Assembly: GCF_030272615.1 (NCBI RefSeq)
Contig: NC_081405.1
Location: 472,428,008-472,492,007, forward strand
Length of the DNA: 64,000 bases
Direction: 5' to 3'
From: Cryptomeria japonica
Taxonomy: Eukaryota; Streptophyta; Pinopsida; Cupressales; Cupressaceae
Below, piece by piece: positions 22,802 to 35,570 of the stretch. Each line of letters begins with the position of its first letter. Positions within the stretch are counted from its first letter, which is position 1. The notes under the pieces were generated by a model. That model was not told the DNA's origin. It worked only from the letters and a program-made list of their open reading frames with translations, and did not search any database. The translations under genes were made by a program, and so were the position numbers.

Positions 22802-25010
22802 ACAAATCTGACAAAAACAAGCTAACTCTCATGTCCAAATGGTCCATGTACTTGCATCTAATCTTCGAAATGAATACATCTTTGAAGAATCTTTGATTGT
22901 CTGACAATCCAATTTGTGTTCTAGTGTGCCCTCCTCAACCAACCAAAAGAATTTGTGCACTGCTGAATCAAGTGTCCCTCCTTGTGACATTTCTAAACTA
23001 CACCAATCAACAATAGAACATGCATCACAAAATTTAGCACCTGAAATACTCAATTACTCCTTAACTAGAGCTCTCTTCAAACATGCATCTACTCCATCAT
23101 GCTCCCCTTTCTCATGCCCAACTTAAAAAATACTCCAAATATGAGGTTCACTCCTCTCTGCATGCATTCTACTCAACTAATAAAACATATGACCATTCTT
23201 GAATTGATCCGTACAATTATCTAACCAAATGAGATGTCGGTCCATTGCAATATCATTTTCTTGCAAGAACTCAAAAAAAATATGAAACAATGTTGCACAT
23301 ACTCAGAGGAGTGAGATCTATCATCACTCATATAAAAATGATACTCCTTGATTATTTTCTTGTCTTTTTTCTATACTATTAGGGGCATGTCTATATGTTA
23401 TGTGGACAAAAATACCAATATGAATGAAATTGTAATATTGAGTTTGTACCTCATTTTGTGGTTGCAATGAGTAGTTTTCTATAAAATTGAACACTGATAT
23501 AATTGTATCAATTGGGAAAGAGTTCTTACACATCCTAAATTATTGATCCAACCACTGAGACCTATGGGTATGCCTTGCATTATTGTAGAAATGATTTTCC
23601 TTAAAATCTGAAATAAAATCAACAACAACTGACTTCTCTAGAGACCAACTCACATCTAGAACCTTCACCTCCACTCTTCAAAGTATATTTGATAGTTTCA
23701 TATCTCCTTTTCTCAATAATATTCTTTCCAAATTCGTGTTTGTTGCCCTCATGAAAATACAACACAAACTTTGACAAGCCACCACATTGTGAGCACTTCT
23801 CATTCAAACAATCATTTCTATAGAAAAAGCAGCCATCATCTCTAGGACATAAAAATGGATCTAACAAGTCCCTCGATGATTTCGGAAGTTGCATTGCACC
23901 ACACTTCTGCCACATTTCATTAATAGGCAAAATTGAACGAATATAGCATAATAGTTCATAGTACATTGAAAACTCCACATGGTATTTACAACAAGTATTA
24001 TGAATCTTAAGAGGTGCACAATAAAATGGCTTTAGAGATTCAAAAGACCTTTGTGAGATTTGCAAAGTTGGATGCGTTTTACAAAAAAAAATGAACATTG
24101 TTTGGTTTTATTCCAAGAAATATTTAGGATGCGGTCTGCGGTCTCGATTGCCAATTCTTAACTTTAAAACATCCTTTACATTAGGTGATACTCTAGAGTT
24201 AGAGTGCCAAAATTGTTGAATTTCCTCCTTTACATTATCGGTTGGCTTCTCATCAACACGTGGAAGCCTCCCACCAAAAGCCCATGTATCATTTTGAAGA
24301 GGATCGTTAGGTCTTTCTCTTCTTGCAACTTTTCTATCTAACAATTTATGTTGAAATCAACACAAGTTTGTGTCATAAAGCAAGCCTTTCTCAAATGATG
24401 GCTTACTAAGGAGGTTGTAATAACTCTTCAAGAAGAACTCTTATCTTTTTCCTTGATATTATTTCCAATAGAATTGAGAGAATTAATTTTTTTTTGGAAA
24501 TAATAAATTTCCTCCATCTTCTTGTTCACGCAAATCTTCAATTTGGCTAGCAAAGGTCTCATATTTTGCATCTTTAGCAATTGTACAAAAAGTTGATATT
24601 TCTCAGTGAATGTTTTATTACTAAAATATTGGTTGAAAATTTGCATAGACCATAATCAAATGGTTCGTGTTGACCTCTTGCCTTCGATATTGTCTATAAT
24701 GTTCTCATCAATTTCAAGTAACCATTTTGGGGTTCTTGAAGGTATTGAATTTGGAACTTGTCTTTCTTCCACACAAGGGTCTTCATTTCTCATGTAATTT
24801 GGTGATACATAATGTTCACTGATTCAATATTTTCATCTTCAATGTTAATTCCAGCATTTTCACTTTCAATGTCAACATTTTCATATTCAATTTGATGTTG
24901 AACATTTTAAATATCAATTACCATATTTTCATTTCCAATTCAATATCATGTTGAACATTTTGAATATCAATTTCAACATTTTCATTCCCAATTTGAATAT
25001 CATGTAATCT
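22802..25010 (-). pseudogene. DDE-transposase-like pseudogene, copy A
   Basis: Minus-strand pieces run N- to C-terminus from right to left. They are: a Lys/Glu-rich helix with a VARRERP segment (about 24,650-24,300), a block with NSRVSPNVKDVL (24,108-24,344), a Cys-rich block with NTCCKYHVEF and CSQCG (23,619-24,098), then SDDR, a DNxTS-like block and GHEKGEHDG (23,350-23,050), and VDWCSLEMSQGGTLDSA (22,829-23,053). Spaced Asp residues before a GKG-x-HDG motif suggest a DDE nuclease that cuts and joins transposon ends. I cannot assign the superfamily. Several frameshifts and stops make it dead. The N terminus is cut at the duplication junction near 25,010. Confidence 0.55.
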
Positions 25011-25392
25011 CTAATTGGTAAACCCTCCTTTGACTTCAAAAATCTACTTGGGCAACCATTCTTAGACTTTGAAAGTCTCCAAATAAGTCTCTCTTTTGTA
25101 AGCTTCTATAATGAAACCAAAATCTCTTCATTGTATTCTCCACCTCTTCCAAGCAATAAGCCATCAATTATTTCTTTAAAGAAATATTCTTTTCTAGGAC
25201 TTGGAGTGATGGTCCTCCAACTAAGGATATTTTAAAAAAATAGCAGTGTTTCTCTTTAGATTTGGTATTTGGGGTTTTGATTTGGTGTTTTGAGAGATAA
25301 ATCTTTTTTGAGGAACTTCTAAACCTAAAAGGTTGCCAAACTAATTTTCCTGATTCCTTAATAACACCTTTTCCTGACAATGACACCAAAAA
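25011..25392 (-). other. Leader and primer site next to the third LTR
   Basis: Homologous to 21,098-21,499. On the minus strand the LTR is followed by TTTT and TGGTGTCATTGTCAGGAA; against the plant TGGCGCCGTTGCCGGGGA primer site every difference is C-to-T or G-to-A. At 25,010 the leader joins transposase copy A, a junction created by the tandem duplication. Confidence 0.65.
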
Positions 25393-26693
25393 TGATGGGG
25401 TTGTGGTAATCCTCATCATTTAATTTATCAATATAGGGCATTGTCCATGATTTTATGCAAAAGAGAATGAAGAAAACTTGCTAAACAATCTCTTCTAACT
25501 TGTAGGAAATGAAAGTTAGTGTAAAGAACACTTGTAGGAATTTAAAAAGTACACTTGCATAAAATGAAATTATATCTCACACTTGTAGGAATTGAATAGG
25601 CTAAACTAATTCACAATTTCTGGAAATAAAATAGTTGCTTGAATTCAAATTCACACTATGAAATTCTAGAAAATACATTGTTGGAAATGAAACTAGTCTA
25701 TCCTATTTCCTCAGGCTGAAGATAGTCTTTCTAATCATCCCCTTTGCTCAAATTATTACAATGTATTTATATAATTTATATTCCATATCTAACTAACCAA
25801 TCCACTAAGAATTTGGATTGAAGATCCTAGTTTTGAGGGGGCATTTACAAAACTTTGAGAAAACTAAAACTATTGTCCTTCATCCTGCCAATCCGTCTCA
25901 GTCATTTTCTATCATGAACTTCTCCTTCCTTATTACAAATATCGCCAAACCCTCAAAAGGGTTTTATCCCTTGATTTCTTATTTCCAAATCCATTTGAAG
26001 TTTTTAATTTTGTTAAGAAACGAGGGAGATATCACTATTTTACTAAGACTACATTTTTCACAATTTCTGGGTGCTTGGTTTTTAGGAAGTCTTCAATTTC
26101 TCAACATGAATGAATGAATAAATCATCAATCTAGTTTAAAAAATCCTTGTTTATCATCATTAAGAAGATTCTACAACCATGCAATTACATTGGAGTGCTT
26201 TAGTAACTTAATTTATCTTTGTTGAAGAAAGATAATGTAGTGTAGTCTGCAACTGCAACTTGTATGGAACAAATACTTTGTCCTTTAATTTAGGAATGAA
26301 TTATTCTGCATTATTTTGCATGAATGCTGAAATGTGTTGGGAGTCATGAAGATTGTTCTGTACCTTCTCCTAATGTCTTCAAAGCCTTAATTGGAGCTGT
26401 TTGGAGTTAATGTCTAGAGCTCTCTTTTGTAACTATTTTTAAAGCTTCTTTTCATCATGAGTTATTTAATAACTCATTAAATTATATTTTAATATCTTTC
26501 ACACTCATATAGACATATTAGAAGAAATTTGGATCACATTTATTTACTAAAAATAAACCAAATATCTACTTTAAATTTTATCTTAAATAAGCTAAAGAAC
26601 TTTTAATTATTACTCAAATCCACTTTAACATGAATACACTAAGAAGTAATAGATGATTTTAAAGGGTTAAATATGAGACAATTTAAGGTCTCA
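25393..26693 (-). repeat. LTR, third copy
   Basis: About 1.3 kb, same ends as the copies at 18,819 and 21,500. It carries its own leader but no second LTR partner to its left except copy two, in keeping with origin by segmental duplication rather than a separate insertion. Confidence 0.7.
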
Positions 26694-29600
26694 TTAACTT
26701 TGACATAAACCAACCAACTGTCATGTCCAAATGCTCCATGCACTTGCATCCGAGCTTCAAAATGAATGCATCTTTGAAGAATCTTTTTTGTCTGACAATC
26801 CAATATGTGTCCTACTGTGACCTCCTTAACTAACCAAAAGAACTTGTGCACTGCTGAATCAAGTGTCCCTCCCGTGACATTGTTGAACTACAACAATCAA
26901 CAATAGAATGTGCATCGAAAAATTTAGCACTCAAATTAGTCAATTTCTCCTTAACTGGAGCTCTCCTCAAACATGCACTTGTTCCATCATGCTCCCCTTT
27001 CTCATGCCCAACTTTAAAAACTCCAAAAATGAGGTACACCCCTCTTTGCATGCATTATACTCAACTGGTAAAACATACAAGCATTATTGAGTTGACTTGT
27101 GCAATTATCTAAACAAATTAGATGTCGGTCCATTGCAACATCTTTTTCTTGCAAGAACCCAAAAAAAAATTCAAAACAATCTTGCTCATACTCGGAGGAG
27201 TGAAATCTATCATCACTCATATAAAAATGATACTCCTTGATTATCTTCCTATCCTCTTCTGTACTATCAAGGGTATGTTGATATGTTATGTAGAAAAAAA
27301 TAACAATTTGAATGAAATTGTAATATTGAGCTTGTACCTCATTTTGTGGTTGTAATGTGTAGTTTTCTGCAAAATAGACCACTGATATAATATTGCCAAT
27401 TGGGAAAGAGTTATTACACATCATGCATTGTTGATCCAACCACCAAGACCTATGGGTATGCCTTGCATACTTTTAGAAAATATTTTCCTTAAAATTTGAA
27501 ATAAAATCAACAACATTGACTTCTCTAGAGACCAAATCGCATCTAAAACCTTCATCTCCACTCTTCAAAGTATATTTGACGATCTCATATCTTTTTTTCT
27601 CAACAATATTCTTTCAAAATTTGTGTTTTCTGCCCTCATGAAAATACAAAACAAACTTTGACAAGCCACCACATTGTGATCACTTCTCATTTAAATAATC
27701 ATTAATATAGAAAAAGAAGTCATCATCTCTAGGATATAAAAATAGATCTAGCAAGTCCCTCGATGATTTCAAACATTGCATTGCACCACAATCCTGCAAC
27801 ATTTCGTAAATATGAAAAGTAGAACAAATATAGCATAATAGTTCATGGTACATTGAAAAATCAACATGGTATTTGCAACAAGTATTACAAATATTAAGAG
27901 GTACACAATAAAATGGCTTCAGAGATTCAAAATCCCTTTGTGAGATTTATAAAGTTGGATGTGTTTTACAAAAAAAACTGAAAAACATTGTTTGGTTTGA
28001 TTCCAAGGAATATTTAGGATGCAGTGTGTGGTCTCGATTATCAATTCTTAACTTTAAAAAATCCTTTACATTGGGTGATACTTAGAGTTAGAGTGCCAAA
28101 TTGTTGAATTTTCTCCTTTACATTATCTGTCAGCTTCTTATCAATAGGTGGAAGTATCCCACCAAAAGCCCATATATCATTTTGAAGAGGATCATCGTGT
28201 AATGCCTACCAAAATACCCTAGAGAAAATAACTAAACTAACAAACAAATAGAGATAATTTTTTTATAAAAACCATCTACTAATCCAACATAGTAAACCAT
28301 CATTACTCTTAAACTTAGCTTAATATTACATGAATATATATAAAACATCATGAACATAAACATAACTCATTACAACATTTAATGCAAGAAGAAAGAACAT
28401 CTTAATCATAGACATGTATCCACTCATTCTTTCCTTAGGGTACTTTAACGTCACTACTTACTAGCAAAATCTCAATAGCATATCTACATCATGAAAACAT
28501 TAATATTCAATAAAATTAAGTTCCATTCATTACTTCTTATCATGAGATTATAAATTCCCAATGCATAACTCCATAACCCCATCAAATATCTAAGTCCATT
28601 TTAAATACCAAATCAAATACTCCTAATCCCCTTAATATTACATAATGAATCTATCTACATCTTTCTCCTACAAATGGAAATAGATTATTTCCTTATGAAT
28701 ATGCTCTACATATTGCATTAAATTACTATCCATACATGTATGCAAGATTATAACAGCAAGTACAATTTCACTTCCAAATAGGATATTGTGCCATTTCACC
28801 AAATTAAGAATCATATGCTATAACAAGAATGCATTAAGTCTAAAAATCCTATTCTCTCATCCATCATAAGATTATTATTACTATATATAGTGAACATTCC
28901 ATAACATTAACCATATGATAATATATCATCTTATTCTATTTCAAGATCACAATCCTTACATCAATATCATATCCTATTACAAAAGAGTACATGATACAAG
29001 TGCACAGTATTCTTTACATTTACATTTCCATCATGAATACACATTACAATTTCAATACATAGAAATCAGCCTCATGACTGTTTTCATAATGAAGAATCAT
29101 GGAATCCATAGCCACGCACGCTAGCACAATGAAGAACATCCCAATGGAAGAAGGCATGAAACCACCTGACCATGTGTGGAACCAAATAGGAACCACCCCC
29201 CATGCTAGGAGATGGCATGGGGCTCCAACAAACACTCAAAATGTAGGATGATACCTAATAACCAAGGGAATCAACATGACAACCACAAGATATCATCAAG
29301 AAACAAAGATCAAATCACATCACATAGCTCAATCATAAATCAATAAACTCCTAGAGGAATGAACAAGAAATCAAGGCATAAGGATAATGGACACATGTAG
29401 GGAAGATCATCATCACATGATATCCTCACAAAGAAGGTGCCAAGCCACACCCTAATAGACATGTGGATCCATCTCAACCTATGAGAAATCGAGGGAGTTT
29501 GGCTTACTGCTCCAATAGTCTTCCCAATTCCATCCTGAGTATATCCTCAAGGGCTATGAGTGGGGAACAATAAAAACATATTCATTATCTTGATAAAGTG

Positions 29601-32600
29601 AATTCCTATTTACCTAATCCACTAATAAATTATTAAGTTTATCACTTGCAATTAATCATAAACTCTTCATGTGGTTCCATGATAGGTCTAGAGCCTTTCT
29701 GAGTGATCTATTGCTCATGACCTCGGTCCTACACATGCAAGAGACCACTCTCCCAACCATGGATCATAACCTTAGGTAAAAAACAAATCAAGTAACATCA
29801 CATAAACATCATTAAGGCTCATAAATGATATCTACATAGTCAAGCCATCATTAATACAATTTAAAACATAAGATGATACATAAGAACATAGACCAAGCAA
29901 AGCCTCCATCAAAACAATGCAATAATGAACCAAAGCATAGATATGAAATCCAAGATTAACTCAAAGAAAATCCAACCCTCAATAGTGAGGCAATATCATC
30001 CCACTAGATCTTCCACATTCATTCCTCAACAACGAGGCATTCTTCCTCTCATTCGAGCATAACAACATAAAGCAATAACCTCAACGACAAGGCACAAAAC
30101 CTCTTACTGGAACACAAGTTCATAATGTTAGAGTCAAGATGACATCATAAGCAACTCAGAGAAACTCAATGCAATGACAAAATGCCTTTAGAAAATACAC
30201 AAAATCCGGAAAACTAACTACAGTGACCGAAACTGACAAATCTGACATCTTGAAAGCAGTTTAACGCTCCCAGAATCTAGAATATCACATCTGGGAGCCA
30301 TATTAGCTCTCCTAGATCATATTTTAGCATTCCTAGTCTTAGCTTTATCATTTTGGGTCTTAGAAATGGCGTTCTGGGTTTTGTATGCAAAAATCAGTAA
30401 AAACGAGCAAAAATAGTAACAATACTTGCCCAGTTTGCAATAGGACTCTCAATATGACCAAATGACATTCTTAGAAGGTGCGGGAGGATGAAATAACATT
30501 GGGTAAACACATATTTACCACATCATGAACATATAAGGAGAGATTTGACATCAACCTCCAGCCACAACCATGCTCAGGAATGCACAATATTACACCAACA
30601 CTTGCACAACACTAGGGAAAAGCAATACAACCAAAAAGAGATACAACATAACCTTTCAAGAGGAATACCAACACTTAGACAAAACTCCTGCCACTTATAA
30701 GAGGATAATGGAAAAGAAACAATCTTCAAGAGTTCTTAGAAGCAACTCCCTGTGACTCACATTCACCCAACATGTAGAAAAAAGAACACAGGATCTAAAG
30801 GAGACATAGGAACCCTATAGAGAAAAATACCAATAGAATTCTAAAAGGGATATTAATTCACCAAGGCAAGACAATACAATATCATAAATGAAATGTGCAG
30901 AGAAGACATACATGCCAATTCCCCAATTTCCCAATTTTACAATTTAATCAAATACAATTTCAATCATTCCCAAATCTTTCCAAAACTAAACTCGAAAATT
31001 CATATATCAAATTTAACCCCCCAAACAATATTTCTACACATGCACAAAAGATAATCTTTTTGAAATAAAAATTGCAAAGGGAAGCCAAGCTCCAACCTAG
31101 AAATCGCAATCCTGACAAGAATAAATGACGAAGAGCAATCAATCCAGCAATGCCAAGATCTAAATCTTCAATCAAATCTTCTAGTAATTCAAGAACCAAA
31201 TTCAATCAAAATCCAAAATCTCAAGTTCAAAATTGCAGTGCCAACCTTGGTAACACACGACAAACTCCAATAAATAGAAAATTAAACTTGAAACTATAGA
31301 AAATCACTGGCCAATCAGAAAATTCGCTAAAACTATATTTCTTACCTACCTTTCACAGTACCGAGGTAAATATTATTTACTTACCTATTCAAAATTAACC
31401 AATAGAAATAAGGGCTAGGTAACTATATATTATATTCAATTATCAATAGTAATAAGATAATATTTGTATAAACACAAATAAGCAATTAATAAACCATACG
31501 TAATAATAATCAAATAAATGAATTAAATGGAAGAAAGCCAAATAAATAGAAATTCATAATTAAATATAAAACGAGAGTCAATAAATAAAAAATAATTAAC
31601 CATTTAAACAATAAATAATTAAATAATCAATTAAGCAATAAATTAAAATAAATCAATAAATTAATATCAATCAAATAATTATAAATTCTCAACAATAAAT
31701 TAAATATCAAATAATCAAATAACCACTAAGTAAACCAAATAAATAAATAATTAAATAAATCGTCATGCTATATAATAAATTAACATAATCATTAATAAAT
31801 CATATAAACCTGGTTATTAATTAAATAATAACTGCACAACACATCACCTCAAGCAAATTGATAAAGGGCCAAACACCGACGCAAGACTCCAACCACCAAC
31901 TTACGCCACAACACAACTGACAAGGTGAACAACTAAGCCTAGAGTATGAGAGGGAAACACATTCCATCTCTAACAAATTTCCATTGGGATAGGACACACT
32001 CAGACCAGTGAAACCAGGTGGAGTTGATGTTCGGTACCTACAATCCTACAACCACCACCAAGACACTATATGATACATTTATAACATATATACATCTTGA
32101 TAAACAGGCAAGTGAAAAAAGAATTACAACACCATATCATGCTCGCAATGAGTGATAAGGCATCATCCCTTTCATGAAGGCATACACACAATAACAACAT
32201 CAATGCATCAGATGAAATCATAATCACAAAACATGGGTTAGAATCTTCATAACATCATAAATCATATAATCCACATAGGAATATCAAGTGCATATAATCC
32301 ATCCAATGTAAATTCATCCATCAAGTAATCCATAACGTATCATCAATCATATAGGTCATCCAACATCATGAGTCATATGAAATATCCATCATCATCAATA
32401 AGCATCTAGAGTCTAAATAAGATCATAAGTGTCGATCAAATATCATCAAAATATCAACCATGAGTCTAAACAAGTCTATCAAAGCATAAATCCAAAATGT
32501 GAATCTAGGAGGGGCAATACACATCGAGTCTTTCTCTTCTTGCAACTTCTCTATCTAAAGTTTTATAATTTATGTTGAAATCAACACGAGTTTGTCTCAT

Positions 32601-33540
32601 AAAGTGCGCCTTTCCCAAATGATGTCTTACTAAGGAGTTTGTAATCACTCTCCAAGCAACTCTCTTATCTTTTTGCTTGCTATTATTTCCAATAGAATTG
32701 AGAGCATTAATTTTTTTTTGGCAATAATAGAAATTTTCTCCATCTTCTTGTTCACATGAATCTTCAATTTGGCTAGCAAAGGTCTCATATTTTTCATCTT
32801 TAGCAATTGTACAAAAAGTTGGCATTTCTTGGTCAATGTCTTATTGCTAAAATATTAATTGAAAAGTTTCATATCCCACAATCGAATGGTTAGTATTGAC
32901 CTCTTGCCTTCAACATTGTCTATAATGTTCTCATCAATTTCAAGTAACCATTTTGGGGTTCTTGAAGGTCTTGAATTTTGAATTTGTCTTTCTTCCACAC
33001 AAGGGTCATCATTTCTCATGTAATTTGGTGATACATAACGTTCACTTGGTTCAACAATTTCATCTTCAATGCCAATTCCAACATTTCCATCTTGAATGTC
33101 AATTCCAACATTTTCACTTTCAATGCCAATATTTTCATATTCAATTTGATGTTGAACATTTTGAGCATCAATTACCACATTTTCATTTCCAATTCAATAT
33201 CATGTTGAACATTTTGAATATCAATTTCAACATTTTCAATCCCAATTTGAATATAATGTTCAACATTTTCAACAACAATCTCTACATTTTCATTTTCATT
33301 TTCATTTTCATTTTCATTTTCAATATCATGCTCAACATTTACATATTCAATTTTTTCTTGACTTGAGATAACACTTACAGGTGGAGCAGAGGCCTCACCT
33401 TCACCAATATTTGACATACCTTGTCTTCTCTTCCTATGACTTTCTCTATCTCTTTGTCTATATGCTTCAATTTGGTCTTTTGAAAGTTTTCTTTTATGTT
33501 TTTTATTTTGACGATTGTTGCTCCCAATTATACCCACATA
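26694..33540 (-). pseudogene. DDE-transposase-like pseudogene, copy B, split by a 4.3-kb LTR
   Basis: Homologous to copy A, with an extra N-terminal part. From the N terminus (right): a basic segment with HKRKLSKDQIEAYRQRDRES (33,400-33,500), repeats of the type NVEIDIQNVQHDI (32,900-33,330) including an (EN)n run encoded by a hexanucleotide microsatellite, then a VARRER block (about 32,540). The LTR insertion follows, then the Cys-rich region (27,500-28,190) and the core at 27,014-27,439 with SDDRFHSSEYEQDCF, LDNCTSQ and H/GKGEHDG, ending near 26,700. The 27,014-27,439 piece is an open stretch of 141 codons. The family is not identified. Multiple frameshifts, and the LTR, inactivate it. Confidence 0.55.
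28198..32521 (-). mobile_element. 4.3-kb solo LTR with perfect 5-bp target duplication
   Basis: Plus-strand ends TGTAATGCC and GGCAATACA are near-perfect inverted repeats, and CATCG flanks both sides (28,193-28,197 and 32,522-32,526). The undisturbed site is visible in transposase copy A near 24,300. TGTAA/TTACA-type ends and 5-bp duplication fit a plant Ty3/gypsy LTR. No internal direct repeat, gag or pol is present, so I call it a solo LTR left by LTR-LTR recombination, although 4.3 kb is long and a LARD-like element with unrecognised ends is possible. It shares the AGGTGGAGTTGATG region with the LTR at 10,118-11,824. Its 31,360-31,820 part is (AATAAAT)n-like low complexity. Confidence 0.75.
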
Positions 33541-33833
33541 AAGATGCTAAAAAATGATTGCTAATGACAAATTTGTGTCAAAGATTCTCAAAGAAGCAAA
33601 ATTTTATCTCTTAATTTTTGAAAACCCATGTTTTTCGCCTACAAAAAGAATGCAGGGACTATTGGAATGCTCAATGATCCACTATCCTTTTTTGTGTGGC
33701 CCAAGTATCAAATATCAGATATTATCCAATATCTGATATTTGATATCTTTTCATGAGGGTGCCAACAATTTTATTGGCGCCCTTTCTCAGAGGTATTGGA
33801 TATTGGATAATATCTAATATTCAATATATTGTT

Positions 33834-33836
<3 letters not shown>
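33541..33836. other. Spacer with GATATC-rich palindromes
   Basis: Contains overlapping ATATCAGATATTATCCAATATCTGATATT-type dyads near 33,710-33,750 and a second set near 33,795-33,830 (longer runs not quoted). No gene seen. Confidence 0.5.
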
Positions 33837-33930
<94 letters not shown>

Positions 33931-34194
33931 TGGAAAAGGATAGAGGGGAGAGGGATAGGTAGGTAAAGAAGGGGAAATGGAGAGGGAGAGATAGGGAGAG
34001 AAGAGGAAAGGGATCTAGAGAGAGAGAGAGTAATTATAATGAGGGGGAGAGGGGCGAGATGTAAGTATCAACAAAGGGAGAGGGAGAGAAGGGGAAAGGG
34101 AGAGGGTGCGGGTAAGGGAGAGGGGGTAGAAAGGGAGAGAAGGGTAAAGAGAGGGGCGAGAGAGTGAGAGAAGTGGATAGGGAGAGGGGGGACA

Positions 34195-34267
<73 letters not shown>
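33837..34267. repeat. Long (GA)n microsatellites flanking a purine-rich segment
   Basis: Pure GA runs at about 33,837-33,926 and 34,197-34,267 with a G/A-only-like interval between them. The Ser-Leu and Arg-Glu repeat ORFs on either strand are artefacts. Polypurine/polypyrimidine DNA of this length can adopt triplex form. Confidence 0.9.
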
Positions 34268-34271
<4 letters not shown>

Positions 34272-34399
34272 ATATATAGGAGGAGAGAGAGTTGGGTACA
34301 TATAAGTGTACAAGGTGTTAGGGATAGCAGGAGAGATAAACCTATAGCTAGAGGGAAAGAGTGTCCAAATGAGAGATTATACGAGGGATCTAGGGAAAC

Positions 34400-35570
34400 A
34401 TTTTTTTTTTAATATATATATATATTAATATCAGTAATTATATCAGTATTATTTGTATTAGTAATATATATAAATATTGATTTATTAAATAAAATATATA
34501 AAATAATATTTTAAATATTATACATAATAGTAATATTATATATTATATATTATATATTATATATTATATATTATATATTATATAATCTCTTATATATTAT
34601 ATATTATATTTATAGAAATAAACTAACAGAAATCAGATATCCGATAATATCAGATATCTGTTACCTATGGATATATCTGATATCCTTTACCTCTAACAAA
34701 AATATGCAACCTTAGGATTTGCCTCGGGTTTGCTTTGGGATTTGGCTAGGACATGCCAAACCTGGAAAGTCAACTCAAAAAATGTGTGTAGGAGTTTTCC
34801 TTGCTTTTCCAGACTTCGCCCATGTGGCTAATGGCTTTTTTTACTAGAAATTGATGAAACGAAAAGGGTTTTTTAAGAAGATTCTCAGCTTTCCAACAAT
34901 ATAAATTATGCCTTACTTTGAATTTAATAAATAATTATTATTCATTTTCTATTTGAATTACAACTAAAGTCCTAATTGATAGGTTGATTGAAAAACATCT
35001 ATAACTTTCAAACGATATCACATTTTTTGAATCCGAAACATGTGTCACATTCTATGCTTCATATACTATAGGATTAAAAAAATAAATAAAATTTTATAAA
35101 TTTTTGACCAAGTTATGGTGGTCAAACATATGAGTTTTTTATATTTTTAAAAAGTTGTAAAAAATTCTTAATTAATTATTTACTTCGAAAAATATTACAA
35201 AAAAATATGTGTCACATCTAAACATGAGTCTTCTACTTATATCTAAATCTTATAAAAAAAATATTATGATTTGATTGTGGTTAGGGTGGCCAGACAGACA
35301 CCTACTTCTTATCTTTTTCCTCAAATTTTAGTACTACTGCATTGAAATTTTAAATTTTCGCCGAATAGGGGTTTTAAAAAAAAAAACAACTAGTAGCTTA
35401 GAAACTATGTATTCAATTTTCTACAGATTCTACTCTTACATATTTTTAAAATAATGTTGATAACTTATTCAAATTTTTACGTCAAGTTGCCTAACTCTGT
35501 TTTTCTAAATTTTCATAGCCACTTAAGGACCTAGTTTGACCCACCACAATTCTGCACATACCCTTAGAAT
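34400..35570 (-). repeat. AT-rich repeat element, copy 2
   Basis: Reverse-complement counterpart of 13,130-13,640: GGGTATGTGCAGAATTG-like block near 35,560 (minus), a GTTGACTTTCCAGGTTTGGC block near 34,775, then GATATC motifs (34,635-34,690) and TATATTA microsatellite (about 34,535-34,612). It is longer than copy 1 and also contains A/T-rich filler. Boundaries not fixed. Confidence 0.45.

Noticed and set aside
23324-23533. Separate small gene on the minus strand
   Set aside because: It is a piece of the DDE-transposase-like pseudogene, homologous to part of 27,014-27,439.
22801-25393. A second complete LTR element made of LTR copies two and three with the transposase gene inside
   Set aside because: No polypurine tract precedes copy two on that side, and the same transposase flank lies next to both LTRs, which is better explained by tandem duplication.
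33837-34412. ORFs of 81-85 codons made of Ser-Leu or Arg-Glu repeats on both strands
   Set aside because: They are translations of (GA)n/(TC)n microsatellite, with no non-repetitive domain.
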